DNA of 64,000 bases from Rhodoferax sp. BAB1 (lineage in GTDB: Bacteria > Pseudomonadota > Gammaproteobacteria > Burkholderiales > Burkholderiaceae_C): the NCBI RefSeq assembly GCF_013334205.1, contig NZ_CP054424.1, forward strand, positions 3,368,001 through 3,432,000, given 5' to 3'. The stretch's first letter is position 1; each line of letters starts with the position of its first letter. Positions 49,208 to 58,558 of the stretch are shown here, piece after piece. The position numbers were made by a program, and so were the translations under genes. The notes under the pieces were generated by a model. The model was not told the origin of the DNA and made no database searches. It was given only the letters and a program-made list of their open reading frames with translations.

Positions 49208-49245
49208 CTGACTTCAAGATTACAGAAATGTAATCTTGAAGTCAG
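49208..49245. promoter_or_regulatory. Extended CopR/CusR box between copR and the copper operon
   Basis: CTGACTTCAAGATTACA and TGTAATCTTGAAGTCAG are perfect 17-bp arms around GAAA. The core GATTACA-N4-TGTAATC matches CopR/CusR boxes. It lies 50 bp before copR and 66 bp before the divergent operon, so it can serve both. Confidence 0.85.
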
Positions 49246-49310
49246 CTTTCTGACGGGCCCAGATTTACAGAATCCTCCCTGAGATCAACGTCTCAACCTA
49301 AGAGGAATCC

Positions 49311-49634
49311 ATGACCATCCCTACCCATAGCCTGTCTTTCGGGAAATTGCTTCCCTGGACCATGGCTTTGCTTGCCAGCTCAGCCCTGGCGCAGACCGCA
49401 GCTGAACAGAAGCCGCTGGCGCCTCCGGCCCAGTTGAGTTACACCTCGCCCCTGAATGGCTATCAGGCCTACACGGACCAGCCGGTCCAGTCCTGGCAGG
49501 AGGCCAACGACACCGTCGGCCGTATCGGTGGCTGGCGCACCTATGCCAGGGAAGCCAGAACGGCGGACCCTGCCAAGGACGGGGCACCTGCAGCCACGGC
49601 CCATGAAGGGCATCACGGAGGTTCCAAACCATGA
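49311..49634 (+). CDS. Small exported protein, first gene of the copper operon
   Basis: This 107-residue protein has a signal peptide (ending SALAQ), then NGYQAYTDQPVQSWQEANDTVG and RIGGWRTYA, with a His-rich end (HEGHHGG). It overlaps the TolC-like gene by four bases. Proteins of this pattern occur at the head of cop/cus operons in betaproteobacteria; their role is unknown to me. Confidence 0.75.
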   Translation: MTIPTHSLSFGKLLPWTMALLASSALAQTAAEQKPLAPPAQLSYTSPLNGYQAYTDQPVQSWQEANDTVGRIGGWRTYAREARTADPAKDGAPAATAHEGHHGGSKP

Positions 49635-51061
49635 GACGCACCCTGACATCTCGCGGCGCCAAGCTCACGGTATCGGCCGTAGCTCTGGCAGTTCTTTCGG
49701 GCTGCGCTAGCGTCAGCCTGGAACAGAACGTCGATCGTGTGAATGAAGAGGCTAGCAGCTTCACCGAGAAGAAGCTGACGCTTTCGCGCACGGAGCAGGA
49801 ACGCAAGGAGCGGGCCGAGGCGGCCCAGGCCCTTCTAGCCAAGCCGCTCGGCCAGCGTGAAGCCGTACAGCTGGCCCTGGTCAACAGCGCTTCTCTGCAA
49901 GCCTTGCTTGCTCAGGGTTGGGCAGAATCAGCCGACGCGGCCCAGGTCGGCCGGATCGCCAATCCCTTTTTCAGCTACGAGCGCATGGTCGCAGGCGACG
50001 AGCTGGAGATCGGACGTTCGCTGTCGTTTGGCCTCCTGGATCTGTTGACGCTGCCAGCGCGCCAGGGCATCTCACGCTACCGCATCGAGCAATCGCAGCT
50101 GCGTTTGACCAGCGACGTGGTAGACCAGGTCACACAGGTCCGCCAGGCTTGGGTGCGCGCAGTTGCGGCCCAGCAGACCCTTCGGTACGCTCGTCAGGTG
50201 TACGAGAGCGCGGAAGCGACAGCGGAAATCGCGCGTCGCATGCAGGCCGCCGGCAACTTCAGCCGCATCAGCCGTGCCCGCGAACAGGCGTTCTACGCCG
50301 ATGCCGCGACGCGACTGGCGACGGCCAACCATCAGGCGACGGCGACACGCGAGGAGTTGGTGCGTCGCCTCGGCCTGGATGAAGCACAGGCCAAAGACCT
50401 CAAGCTGCCCGAGCGTCTTCCCGATCTGCCCAAACAGGCGATGGATCCCCAGACTGCTGGTGCGCACGCAACGCGCAACCGGCTGGATATCCGGCTCGCA
50501 TTGTCGAACTATGAAGCCTACGCCCGATCTCAGGGGCTGACCACCGTCACCAGCTTCACCGACATCGAGCTCACGGCGATGCGCAACACGAATACAGACA
50601 GTGCATCAGGCAGCCGTTCCGATCCGCGTGGCTACGAAATTGGGATTCGGTTACCGATCTTCGACTGGGGTGGCATGCAGCGGGACGCGATGAGCGCACG
50701 TACGCTGGCAGCCGCGAATCAGTTGGAAGCCACGGTTCGCTCGGCTGGCTCAAGTCTGCGCGAGAGCTATTCGGCCTACCGGACCGCCTATGACGTGGCG
50801 CGCCATCACCGCGATGAGGTGGTCCCGCTGCGCAAGGTGATCTCGGACGAGAACCAACTGCGCTACAACGGAATGATCATCGGCGTTTTCGAGCTGCTGG
50901 CGGATGCCAGAGATCAAGTTAGCACGGTGATCGCTGCCATCAATACGGAGCAGCAGTTCTGGCTGGCTGACGCGGCTCTGCAGGCCTCACTGATCGGGCG
51001 TCCGACCAATATGGCGTTGGCGGCTGCGGCTGCTCCCGCAGCTGCCACCCCTGGCCATTGA
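49631..51061 (+). CDS. TolC-family outer-membrane lipoprotein
   Basis: This 476-residue protein has a lipoprotein signal peptide with lipobox LSGC (Cys25) and TolC coiled-coil repeats (AVQLALVNSASLQALLAQGWAE; later SLRESYSAYRTAYDVARHH). It lies before the multicopper oxidase rather than next to an RND pump, so it may move copper or the oxidase's product, or replace a CopB-type channel. The pump-linked CusC is a separate gene at 57194. Confidence 0.88.
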   Translation: MRRTLTSRGAKLTVSAVALAVLSGCASVSLEQNVDRVNEEASSFTEKKLTLSRTEQERKERAEAAQALLAKPLGQREAVQLALVNSASLQALLAQGWAESADAAQVGRIANPFFSYERMVAGDELEIGRSLSFGLLDLLTLPARQGISRYRIEQSQLRLTSDVVDQVTQVRQAWVRAVAAQQTLRYARQVYESAEATAEIARRMQAAGNFSRISRAREQAFYADAATRLATANHQATATREELVRRLGLDEAQAKDLKLPERLPDLPKQAMDPQTAGAHATRNRLDIRLALSNYEAYARSQGLTTVTSFTDIELTAMRNTNTDSASGSRSDPRGYEIGIRLPIFDWGGMQRDAMSARTLAAANQLEATVRSAGSSLRESYSAYRTAYDVARHHRDEVVPLRKVISDENQLRYNGMIIGVFELLADARDQVSTVIAAINTEQQFWLADAALQASLIGRPTNMALAAAAAPAAATPGH

Positions 51062-51078
51062 TTTCCAAGGAATCCGCA

Positions 51079-52491
51079 ATGACATCCAGAAGAGATTTTT
51101 TCAAGTTTGCAGGTATTGCTGGCGGCGCTGTGGCTGCCGCCTCGGTCAGCCGCGCTGCCATGGCCGCTCTGCCCGAACCGGTCATGCAGACCAGCCCGGA
51201 CACCATGGCTCCCTTGGTTCCCAACAGTGGTCGTCCCTACAACCCGGTGGTCACGCTCAACGGCTGGACCTTGCCCTGGCGCATGAACCAGGGAGTCAAG
51301 GAGTTCCACCTAGTGGCTGAGCCGGTGGTACGCGAGATGGCCCCCGGTTTCAAGGCCCATCTCTGGGGCTACAACGGTCAGAGCCCCGGGCCTACGATCG
51401 AGGTGGTCGAGGGCGACCGCGTGCGCATCTTCGTAACCAATAAGCTACCGGAGCACACCAGCGTTCACTGGCATGGACAACGCCTGCCCAGCGGTATGGA
51501 TGGTGTGGCGGGTTTGAACCAGCCGGCCATTCAGCCGGGCAAGACCTTTGTCTATGAGTTCGTGGCGCGCCGGCCTGGTACCTTCATGTACCACCCGCAT
51601 GCCGACGAGATGACGCAGATGGCCATGGGCATGATGGGCTTCTGGGTGACCCACCCGAAAGTGAAGAATCCACTGATCGACGAGGTACAGCGGGATTTCT
51701 GTTTCCTGCTCAATGCCTACGACATCGATCCGGGCAGCTACACGCCCAAGATCATGACCATGCTGGACTTCAATCTCTGGAGCTGGAACAGCCGCATTTT
51801 CCCGGGCATTGACAGTCTCAACGTTGGCCTGAACGACAAGGTGCGCATCCGCATCGGTAATTTGACCATGACGAATCATCCGATTCATTTGCATGGGCAC
51901 GAATTTCTTGTCACCGGAACCGATGGCGGGCCCACCCCGAAGAGCACGCGCTGGTATGAGGTGACTACCGATGTCGCAGTCGGTCAGATGCGCCAGATTG
52001 AGTTCCTCGCGGATGAGGAAGGCGATTGGGCTTTCCACTGCCACAAGAGCCACCACACCATGAACGCGATGGGACACAACGTACCTACGCTCATTGGGGT
52101 AGATCACCGTGGCCTGTCCAAGAAGATCAACAACCTGATCCCGGACTATATGGTCATGGGGGAGCGTGGCATGGCGGATATGACAGAGATGGAGATGCCC
52201 CTCCCGGACAACACCGCTCCCATGATGACCGGTGAAGGACCGTTCGGCTCGGTCGAGATGGGTGGCATGTTCAGCGTGCTCAAGGTGCGACGCGATCAGA
52301 AACCCGGTGACTACAAGGATCCGGGCTGGTTCAAGCATCCCGAAGGTACGGTTGCTCACGAATACGAAGGCCCTCTCAGCGAGCCTGCACGGTTCAAGGC
52401 CGAAGGTGGCCAATCCATGCCCAGGGTGCAGGCACCCAGCAAACCAACCGAAGTCAAAGTTCGCAAGCCTCAGTCCCACAGCGGGCACTGA
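51079..52491 (+). CDS. Multicopper oxidase (periplasmic Cu(I) oxidase)
   Basis: This 470-residue protein has a Tat signal (SRRDFFKFAG, with twin Arg) and all four copper motifs: SVHWHGQRLP, YHPHADEM, HPIHLHGHEF and HCHKSHHTMNAM. The last holds the type 1 Cys-His-Met set. It likely oxidises Cu(I) to less harmful Cu(II) in the periplasm. The ATG at 51079 has AAGGAAT upstream. It has the usual three cupredoxin domains. Confidence 0.94.
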   Translation: MTSRRDFFKFAGIAGGAVAAASVSRAAMAALPEPVMQTSPDTMAPLVPNSGRPYNPVVTLNGWTLPWRMNQGVKEFHLVAEPVVREMAPGFKAHLWGYNGQSPGPTIEVVEGDRVRIFVTNKLPEHTSVHWHGQRLPSGMDGVAGLNQPAIQPGKTFVYEFVARRPGTFMYHPHADEMTQMAMGMMGFWVTHPKVKNPLIDEVQRDFCFLLNAYDIDPGSYTPKIMTMLDFNLWSWNSRIFPGIDSLNVGLNDKVRIRIGNLTMTNHPIHLHGHEFLVTGTDGGPTPKSTRWYEVTTDVAVGQMRQIEFLADEEGDWAFHCHKSHHTMNAMGHNVPTLIGVDHRGLSKKINNLIPDYMVMGERGMADMTEMEMPLPDNTAPMMTGEGPFGSVEMGGMFSVLKVRRDQKPGDYKDPGWFKHPEGTVAHEYEGPLSEPARFKAEGGQSMPRVQAPSKPTEVKVRKPQSHSGH

Positions 52492-52514
52492 TTTTTTAAT
52501 CCAAGGAGATATCC

Positions 52515-53015
52515 ATGACGCACGAAACACAGACCCTGGCCAAAGTGATGGCCCTGATGGCAATTGCCCTGTCCAGCTCGGCTTTTGCCAGCGGCAACCA
52601 TGCCGGTGGCCACGGCCACGGGCATGGTGATGAAGATACGGCGATCGGCAAGCCCGGCGTGGCAGCACGGGTCAGTCGCACGATCACCATCGAAATGAAC
52701 GACAGCATGCGCTACATGCCCGCAGACGTTCAGGTCAAGCAAGGCGAGACCATCCGGTTCGTGGTCAAGAACGTCGGCAAGGTCAAGCACGAGCTCAGTC
52801 TCGGAACGCAACAGGAGCTGATGGAGCATCTGGAGCAGATGAAGAAGTTTCCTGACATGGAGCACGACGAGCCCAGCAAGGTCACGCTGGCTCCTGGCAA
52901 GCAAGGCGAAATCGTCTGGCAGTTCACCAAAGCCGGCCCCGTGAATTTTGCTTGCCTGATGCCCGGTCACTATGAGGCCGGCATGAAGGGCGTCGTTCGA
53001 GTCGGAAAACGATGA
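52515..53015 (+). CDS. Cupredoxin-like periplasmic copper protein
   Basis: This 166-residue protein has a signal peptide, a GHGHGHGDED stretch and a blue-copper fold with the ligands of KHELSLG and ACLMPGHYEAGM (His, Cys, His, Met). It may pass electrons or copper with the oxidase just upstream. AAGGAGATA precedes the ATG. Confidence 0.92.
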   Translation: MTHETQTLAKVMALMAIALSSSAFASGNHAGGHGHGHGDEDTAIGKPGVAARVSRTITIEMNDSMRYMPADVQVKQGETIRFVVKNVGKVKHELSLGTQQELMEHLEQMKKFPDMEHDEPSKVTLAPGKQGEIVWQFTKAGPVNFACLMPGHYEAGMKGVVRVGKR

Positions 53016-53085
53016 GAGCTCGGTGTTCTCGAATTAAGTCAAACCCCAGATCGCGCACTCACTACTATTCATTTGGAGTAACGTC

Positions 53086-53427
53086 ATGAAAGCAATCAAG
53101 AAAATTCTGCTGATCAGCGCCATGTCTCTGGGGGTGACGTGGCCTCTGATTAGTTCAGCCCAGGCGATGATGGATCACGGCACTTCCAGTATGTCTGGGG
53201 CGGCCATGATGACGGACGGTGAGGTCCGCAAGGTGGATCAGGCCGCAGGCAAGGTCACGATCAAGCACGGCGACATCAAGCACCTAGACATGCCGGGTAT
53301 GACCATGGTCTTCACCGCCAAGGACAAAAGTGTTCTGAACAACGTCAAGCCTGGGGACAAGATCAAGTTCATGGCCGTCACTGAAGGAGGCAAGTTCTTC
53401 GTGTCCGACATCCAACCCGAAAAGTAA
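53086..53427 (+). CDS. cusF: CusF-like periplasmic copper chaperone
   Basis: This 113-residue protein has a signal peptide and a small beta barrel. Its ligand pattern is His61, then LDMPGMTM, so Met72 and Met74 match Met47 and Met49 of E. coli CusF, while Met69 replaces the capping Trp44. It brings Cu(I) or Ag(I) to the CusCBA pump. Confidence 0.92.
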   Translation: MKAIKKILLISAMSLGVTWPLISSAQAMMDHGTSSMSGAAMMTDGEVRKVDQAAGKVTIKHGDIKHLDMPGMTMVFTAKDKSVLNNVKPGDKIKFMAVTEGGKFFVSDIQPEK

Positions 53428-53510
53428 TTCCTGTCCGCAGGACAGCTCTGGCTGCTCCTGCTCTCAGGTCTCGTGAGCAGAGTCATCTTCAAACCAACCA
53501 GGAGTGAGCC

Positions 53511-53981
53511 ATGATCAATATCCGCAATCTCATCGCTGCCTTGTGCGTCGCTGCGGTGCCCATCGGCGCCTATGCCCAAAGCAAGGAAGAGCATCAAGAG
53601 CACCATCCCGCAGGCGCGGCCGCTGCGACGCCAGGCAACGCGGCGCCTCGGTCCATGGGGGCTGACCGCATGGCCGCGATGGACCAGCATATGAAAGCCA
53701 TGCAGGCTATGCGAGAGAAGATGGCCGCGGCCAAGACGCCGGAGGAGCGCCAGGCGCTGATGGCCGAGCACATGAAAGTGATGCAGGAAGGCATGACCAT
53801 GATGGGTCAGATGCGAGGCATGTCAGGGATGCAAGGCATGCAGGGTGGCATGCAAAGTGGTCCTGGCATGGCGGGCAATATGGCTGAACGCCAGCAGATG
53901 ATGGAAAAGCGCATGGAGATGATGGAGTCCATGATGCAAATGATGATGGACCGCCTGCCGCCGGCCCCGACGATCAAGTAA
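53511..53981 (+). CDS. Methionine-rich exported protein
   Basis: The 156-residue protein has a signal peptide (ending GAYAQ), a HQEHH stretch and about 31 methionines, mostly in helical repeats such as MSGMQGMQGGM and MMEKRMEMMESMMQMMM. Such a protein should bind many Cu(I)/Ag(I) ions in the periplasm. It is mobile in length; no named family is claimed. Confidence 0.8.
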   Translation: MINIRNLIAALCVAAVPIGAYAQSKEEHQEHHPAGAAAATPGNAAPRSMGADRMAAMDQHMKAMQAMREKMAAAKTPEERQALMAEHMKVMQEGMTMMGQMRGMSGMQGMQGGMQSGPGMAGNMAERQQMMEKRMEMMESMMQMMMDRLPPAPTIK

Positions 53982-53997
53982 TCGAGGAGATGAAGCC

Positions 53998-54234
53998 ATG
54001 TACTTCGATCATGGGTACTACATGGGGGGCATGCATGCTCTCTGGTGGGTCTTCTGGCTGATTCTGGTGGTGGCCCTGGTGTACACCGGCTGGTCGCCAC
54101 AGCGACGTGCGGGCCGACGGGAGCGTGAATCACCCCACGAGCTCCTGCAGCGGCGTTTGGCCAGGGGGGAGATCACCCCAGAGGCCTACGAACAAGCCAA
54201 GACACTGCTGGACAGGGATACCGGCACGCATTGA
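53998..54234 (+). CDS. SHOCT-domain small membrane protein
   Basis: This 78-residue protein has one transmembrane helix (ALWWVFWLILVVALVYTGW) and a C-terminal SHOCT motif ELLQRRLARGEITPEAYEQAK. Such proteins often accompany copper or membrane-stress genes; the role is unclear. It is followed closely by the DUF2933 gene. Confidence 0.85.
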   Translation: MYFDHGYYMGGMHALWWVFWLILVVALVYTGWSPQRRAGRRERESPHELLQRRLARGEITPEAYEQAKTLLDRDTGTH

Positions 54235-54257
54235 ACACAGTGGAAGGTGGACTCAAT

Positions 54258-54491
54258 ATGAACGCACCACAACAGTCCCCAGAGGAAGTCACACCTCTGT
54301 GGCGACGGCCACTGATCTTGGCTTGGGCGGCGGTGGCCGTAATCGCCGTTTTCTACCTGTTGCGAGAGCACTGGGGGCATGTTTTGGGCTGGTGGCCCTA
54401 TCTGGTTCTGATGCTGTGCCCCCTGATGCACCTGTTCCATGGGCATCGAAAGCACCACGCGCATCACGACCACAGAAAAGACGGTACCTGA
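54258..54491 (+). CDS. DUF2933 small membrane protein
   Basis: This 77-residue protein has two hydrophobic stretches (LAWAAVAVIAVFYLL, YLVLMLCPLMHLF) and a His-rich end (GHRKHHAHHDHRKDG), as in DUF2933. The ATG at 54258 has GGAAGGTGG upstream and is preferred to a TTG at 54231. Metal binding by the His tail is inferred. Confidence 0.85.
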   Translation: MNAPQQSPEEVTPLWRRPLILAWAAVAVIAVFYLLREHWGHVLGWWPYLVLMLCPLMHLFHGHRKHHAHHDHRKDGT

Positions 54492-54494
54492 ACC

Positions 54495-56684
54495 ATGGAC
54501 CACGCCCGGCATCATTCCCCCCATCCGAACGATCATCACGCGCACGTGCCAGATGCCGAGCCGGCGACGGCAGCACCTTCGGTTCAGCCGGCTGGCACGA
54601 TCTACACCTGCCCCATGCACCCGGAGATACGGCAGAACCGCCCTGGCACCTGTCCCAAGTGCGGCATGACGCTGGAACCCGTCATGCCCGCTCTGGAGGA
54701 AGAGGACGTTCCAGAACTTCGTGACTTCCAGCGACGCTTCTGGTGGACCTTGCCCCTGACCGTGGTGGTCACCGCCCTGGCCATGGCCGGGCACCGGGTG
54801 CCGGGCCTTGACATGGGTGTGCAGACCTGGCTGGAGCTAGCCCTGTCTCTGCCCATCGTCTTGTGGGCGGGCATGCCTTTCTTCACCCGAGGCTGGCAAT
54901 CGGTCATGCAACGCAGTCTCAATATGTGGACCTTGATTGGCTTGGGCACAGGTGCGGCCTTTCTGTACAGCGTGGTCGCTACTGTGGTCCCCGGGGTGTT
55001 CCCGGCCTCGTTCATGTCCATGGGGCGCGTGGGCGTGTACTACGAGGCAGCGGCCGTCATCATCTCCCTGACCCTGCTGGGCCAAGTGCTGGAGCTAAAG
55101 GCCCGGTCGCAGACATCTGCGGCGATCCGCTCGCTGCTCGGGCTTGCACCCAAGACCGCGCGACGCATCCGCCCGGATGGTGGTGAAGAGGACGTTCCGC
55201 TGGCTCATGTCCACATCGGGGACCTACTGCGTGTCCGTCCCGGTGAAAAGGTGCCAGTGGACGGCGCCGTCGTCGAAGGGCAGAGCGCGGTGAACGAATC
55301 GATGCTCACGGGAGAACCCCTGCCCGTGCGCAAACAGGCGGGGGATAAGCTGATCGGCGCGACGCTCAACATCAGCGGGGCGCTCATCATGCGGGCGGAG
55401 AAAGTCGGCTCCGCTACCGTGTTGTCGCAGATCGTGCAGATGGTGGCCCAGGCACAGCGCTCCAAGGCTCCTCTGCAGCGCATGGCCGACCAGGTGGCGG
55501 GGCGCTTCGTGCTAGCGGTCGTGGCAATAGCCGTGGCAACCTTCCTGGCCTGGGGGTTCTTCGGACCCGAGCCAAGCTGGGTGTTTGGCCTGATCAATGC
55601 AGTGGCGGTGCTCATCATCGCGTGTCCCTGTGCCCTGGGTCTTGCGACACCCATGTCCATCATGGTCGCCACGGGACGAGGGGCCACGCAGGGTGTGCTC
55701 TTCCGAGATGCAGCGGCGATTGAGAACCTGCGCAAGATCGACACGCTGATCATTGACAAGACCGGGACCCTGACCGAGGGGCGACCCGCCTTTAATCGAG
55801 CCATTGCCACGCTCAGGTTTACGGATCAAGAAGTCTTGCGTCTGGCTGCCAGTCTGGACCAGGGCAGCGAACACCCGCTGGCCGAAGCCATCGTCCAGGC
55901 CGCCCGGGCCCAGGGCTTGACTCTGGACAAGCCCGGTCAGTTTGAGTCCAGCTCGGGGATAGGCGTGCGTGGCCTGGTGCAAGGTCAGAGAATCTTGCTA
56001 GGTAACACCGCTTTGATGCAGCAGTCGGGTATCGGGGTAGACGGTCTGATGCCGCAGGCAGAAAAACTCCGAGCCGAGGGGGCCAGCGTCATGTATCTGG
56101 CTGTCGATGGAGAGTTCGCTGGTTTGCTCGCAGTGTCTGATCCGATCAAGACCAGCACCCCTGAGGCACTGGAGGTCCTGAAGGCCGCGGGATTGCGTGT
56201 CGTGATGGCGACCGGTGACGGTCTGACCACAGCCAAAGCCGTGGGCCTGAAGCTTGGCATTGATGAAGTGCATGGTGAGGTTCAACCGGCAGACAAGCTG
56301 AACCTCGTTGCGCAGCTGCAGCGCGAAGGCCGGGTGGTGGCCATGGCTGGCGATGGCATCAATGATGCGCCGGCGCTGGCCAAAGCCGATGTAGGCATTG
56401 CCATGGGTACGGGTACCGACGTGGCCATGAACAGCGCACAGGTGACGCTGGTCAAGGGCGATCTGCGCGGTATCGCTGTGGCGCGTGAGCTCTCGCTGTC
56501 TACCGTGCGCAACATGAAACAGAACCTGATGTTTGCGTTTCTCTACAACGCTCTAGGCATTCCGGTGGCGGCGGGCGTGCTGTACCCTCTCACGGGATGG
56601 CTGATGTCGCCGCTAATCGCAGCTCTGGCGATGAGCCTAAGTTCCGTGTCGGTCATCGGGAACGCCCTGCGTTTAAGGCGCTGA
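54495..56684 (+). CDS. Copper/silver P-type ATPase (CopF-like) of the island
   Basis: This 729-residue pump begins with a His-rich stretch and a heavy-metal-binding domain ([21 protein letters not shown]) instead of a CxxC HMA domain. Membrane motif [10 protein letters not shown] has Cys377, and Asp421 in [11 protein letters not shown] is phosphorylated. It is a second copper exporter in this window, different in layout from CopA at 1-2135. It starts three bases after DUF2933. Confidence 0.95.
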   Translation: MDHARHHSPHPNDHHAHVPDAEPATAAPSVQPAGTIYTCPMHPEIRQNRPGTCPKCGMTLEPVMPALEEEDVPELRDFQRRFWWTLPLTVVVTALAMAGHRVPGLDMGVQTWLELALSLPIVLWAGMPFFTRGWQSVMQRSLNMWTLIGLGTGAAFLYSVVATVVPGVFPASFMSMGRVGVYYEAAAVIISLTLLGQVLELKARSQTSAAIRSLLGLAPKTARRIRPDGGEEDVPLAHVHIGDLLRVRPGEKVPVDGAVVEGQSAVNESMLTGEPLPVRKQAGDKLIGATLNISGALIMRAEKVGSATVLSQIVQMVAQAQRSKAPLQRMADQVAGRFVLAVVAIAVATFLAWGFFGPEPSWVFGLINAVAVLIIACPCALGLATPMSIMVATGRGATQGVLFRDAAAIENLRKIDTLIIDKTGTLTEGRPAFNRAIATLRFTDQEVLRLAASLDQGSEHPLAEAIVQAARAQGLTLDKPGQFESSSGIGVRGLVQGQRILLGNTALMQQSGIGVDGLMPQAEKLRAEGASVMYLAVDGEFAGLLAVSDPIKTSTPEALEVLKAAGLRVVMATGDGLTTAKAVGLKLGIDEVHGEVQPADKLNLVAQLQREGRVVAMAGDGINDAPALAKADVGIAMGTGTDVAMNSAQVTLVKGDLRGIAVARELSLSTVRNMKQNLMFAFLYNALGIPVAAGVLYPLTGWLMSPLIAALAMSLSSVSVIGNALRLRR

Positions 56685-56741
56685 GACTCAACGCGCATCA
56701 CCTAGGCAGGCGATCTCTCTAAAGATTCCTATAATTCGTCC

Positions 56742-57101
56742 ATGCGCAAGCTGCTCACCCTGTTGCTGAGTCTCGCATTGGCCCTGCCGGCCAGTGCGAC
56801 GCTGAACGCTATGTCGCAACCCTGCCCGATGCATGACATGACGTCACTGAGCGCCGCAGATGAATCAGACATGGGCATGGAAGAAGCTGCTACCGAATGC
56901 TGCAATGACTTGGCCACATCCCTGAGAACGGGCAGGACATGCAAAACTGGGCTTGAGTGCGGAGGAGTGGCCAGCATGGCGCTGCCCATGCTGGCCCCCC
57001 TTTCCCTAGCGCACACCCATGTGGAACCCGCCCTATGGTTCCAGACTATGCCTCCCTCCGCAAGGCCAAGTTCCATCTGGCGACCTCCCGCCCTAATCTG
57101 A
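56742..57101 (+). CDS. CopL/CzcI-like small periplasmic protein
   Basis: This 119-residue protein has a signal peptide (to about residue 19), PCPMHDM, then ATECCNDLATS and TCKTGLECGG. The Met/Cys pattern recalls CzcI/CopL regulators that precede RND efflux genes. A TATAAT (56730-56735) lies just upstream, hinting at an internal promoter for the cus genes. Confidence 0.65.
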   Translation: MRKLLTLLLSLALALPASATLNAMSQPCPMHDMTSLSAADESDMGMEEAATECCNDLATSLRTGRTCKTGLECGGVASMALPMLAPLSLAHTHVEPALWFQTMPPSARPSSIWRPPALI

Positions 57102-57193
57102 CCCCGCTGCATTGAGTCCCCGCCCCTGCGGGCTGGGATCGTGCATTCGCTGGCCAAGCCCTAGGCCTGGCTCTGCCGTATCCGGAGGTCAGT

Positions 57194-58549
57194 ATGTATT
57201 TATCCCATCACGCCCCAGCAGGGGCGATTCATGGCGTCCGCCCCTACAGGCCGGTTAGCTGCACAACATCATTTACTCCATGGGTGGCCATCTGGGTTAC
57301 CGCTGGGCTGCTGCTCGCGCTGGCACTCAGGCCGGCCTGGGCCGTTGAGCCAGATCCGGCAGACCTCAGCTTGCGATCCGCCATCACGGCCGCGCTGGAA
57401 CGCTCGCAAGCTCTGGCGGTTCCCGCGGCCAATGCCCGAGCGGCGCGGGAATTGGCCGTGGCGGCTGGACAGCGTCCAGATCCCGTGCTGAACCTGTCTC
57501 TCAACAATGTGCCCGTCAACGGTGCAGATCGCTGGAGCACCACCAATGATTTCATGACGATGAAGTCGGTAGGGATCATGCAGACCTTGCCCAGCCAGGC
57601 CAAGCGTCAAGCACGCAGCCAGAAATTCGAACGTGAAGCCGAGGCTTCCCTTGAGCAAAAGCGCATGCTGGCCACAGAGATCCAGCGCGAAACCGCCGTC
57701 GCCTGGTTTGAGCTGCGCGCTATCGAGCGCAAAGTCAATTTGCTGAAAGCGCAGATCAATGAGGCTGGTCGTCAGGTACTCGCGGCGCAGACGGCGTTTC
57801 GCAGCGGGCGTGGCTCCCAGACCGATGCGATCGCTGCGCGGGATGCCATGTCACGGCTAGAGCAGGCGCTGCTGCAGATGCAGGCTGACCACGGCTCTGC
57901 GCGCAGCGCTCTCGCGCGCTGGACGGGCCTTGCCTCCGGCATTGCGCTGAACGATTCCCTGCCGATCTCCATCTCCAGCCTCGATGGACAGCCCATCTCC
58001 ACGGCGATGGATCAGCACATTGCCTTGCGCGCCATGCAATCACGCGTCGAAGCCGCACGGGCTAATGCCGAAGTGATAAAGCTGGAGCGTGAATCCGACT
58101 GGAGCGTGGAGTTGACGCTGAGCAAACGTGGACCGCAGTACTCAGACATGATGTCGGTCGGGCTATCGGTGCCGCTGACCTGGGATCGCCCCCTACGCCA
58201 GGACCGAGAGTTGGCTGCCAGCCTGGCCCAGGTTGATGCACTGGAGGCTGAAATAAACGAAGCCCGACGCGAACAGATGCTGAGCATTGAGCGCCAGCAA
58301 CACAACTGGCGCGCTGCCCTGGCGCAACTCCAACTGATTGACAGGGATCGGCTACCGCTTGCGCAACAGCGAGTTGAAGCCGCACTTGCCGCCTATGGAT
58401 CCGGCACGACACCACTCACGACGGTCCTGGAGGCCCGTCAGGCGGCGCTGATGCTGACCATAGAGCGCACCGACATCGAGTTGCAGGCGGCTCGTCTGTG
58501 GTCAGCGCTCGAATTTCTGATCCCGAATTCGTCCCCGGTGCGGGAATGA
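57194..58549 (+). CDS. cusC: CusC-like outer-membrane factor of the Cu/Ag RND pump
   Basis: This 451-residue protein has an unusual about 50-residue N-terminus with a signal-like helix (WVAIWVTAGLLLALALRPAWA), then two TolC repeats (LSLRSAITAALERSQALAVPAAN). No lipobox cysteine is seen. It forms the outer-membrane channel for CusBA that follows. A later start codon inside the leader is possible. Confidence 0.88.
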   Translation: MYLSHHAPAGAIHGVRPYRPVSCTTSFTPWVAIWVTAGLLLALALRPAWAVEPDPADLSLRSAITAALERSQALAVPAANARAARELAVAAGQRPDPVLNLSLNNVPVNGADRWSTTNDFMTMKSVGIMQTLPSQAKRQARSQKFEREAEASLEQKRMLATEIQRETAVAWFELRAIERKVNLLKAQINEAGRQVLAAQTAFRSGRGSQTDAIAARDAMSRLEQALLQMQADHGSARSALARWTGLASGIALNDSLPISISSLDGQPISTAMDQHIALRAMQSRVEAARANAEVIKLERESDWSVELTLSKRGPQYSDMMSVGLSVPLTWDRPLRQDRELAASLAQVDALEAEINEARREQMLSIERQQHNWRAALAQLQLIDRDRLPLAQQRVEAALAAYGSGTTPLTTVLEARQAALMLTIERTDIELQAARLWSALEFLIPNSSPVRE

Positions 58550-58558
58550 GGCTTAGCC

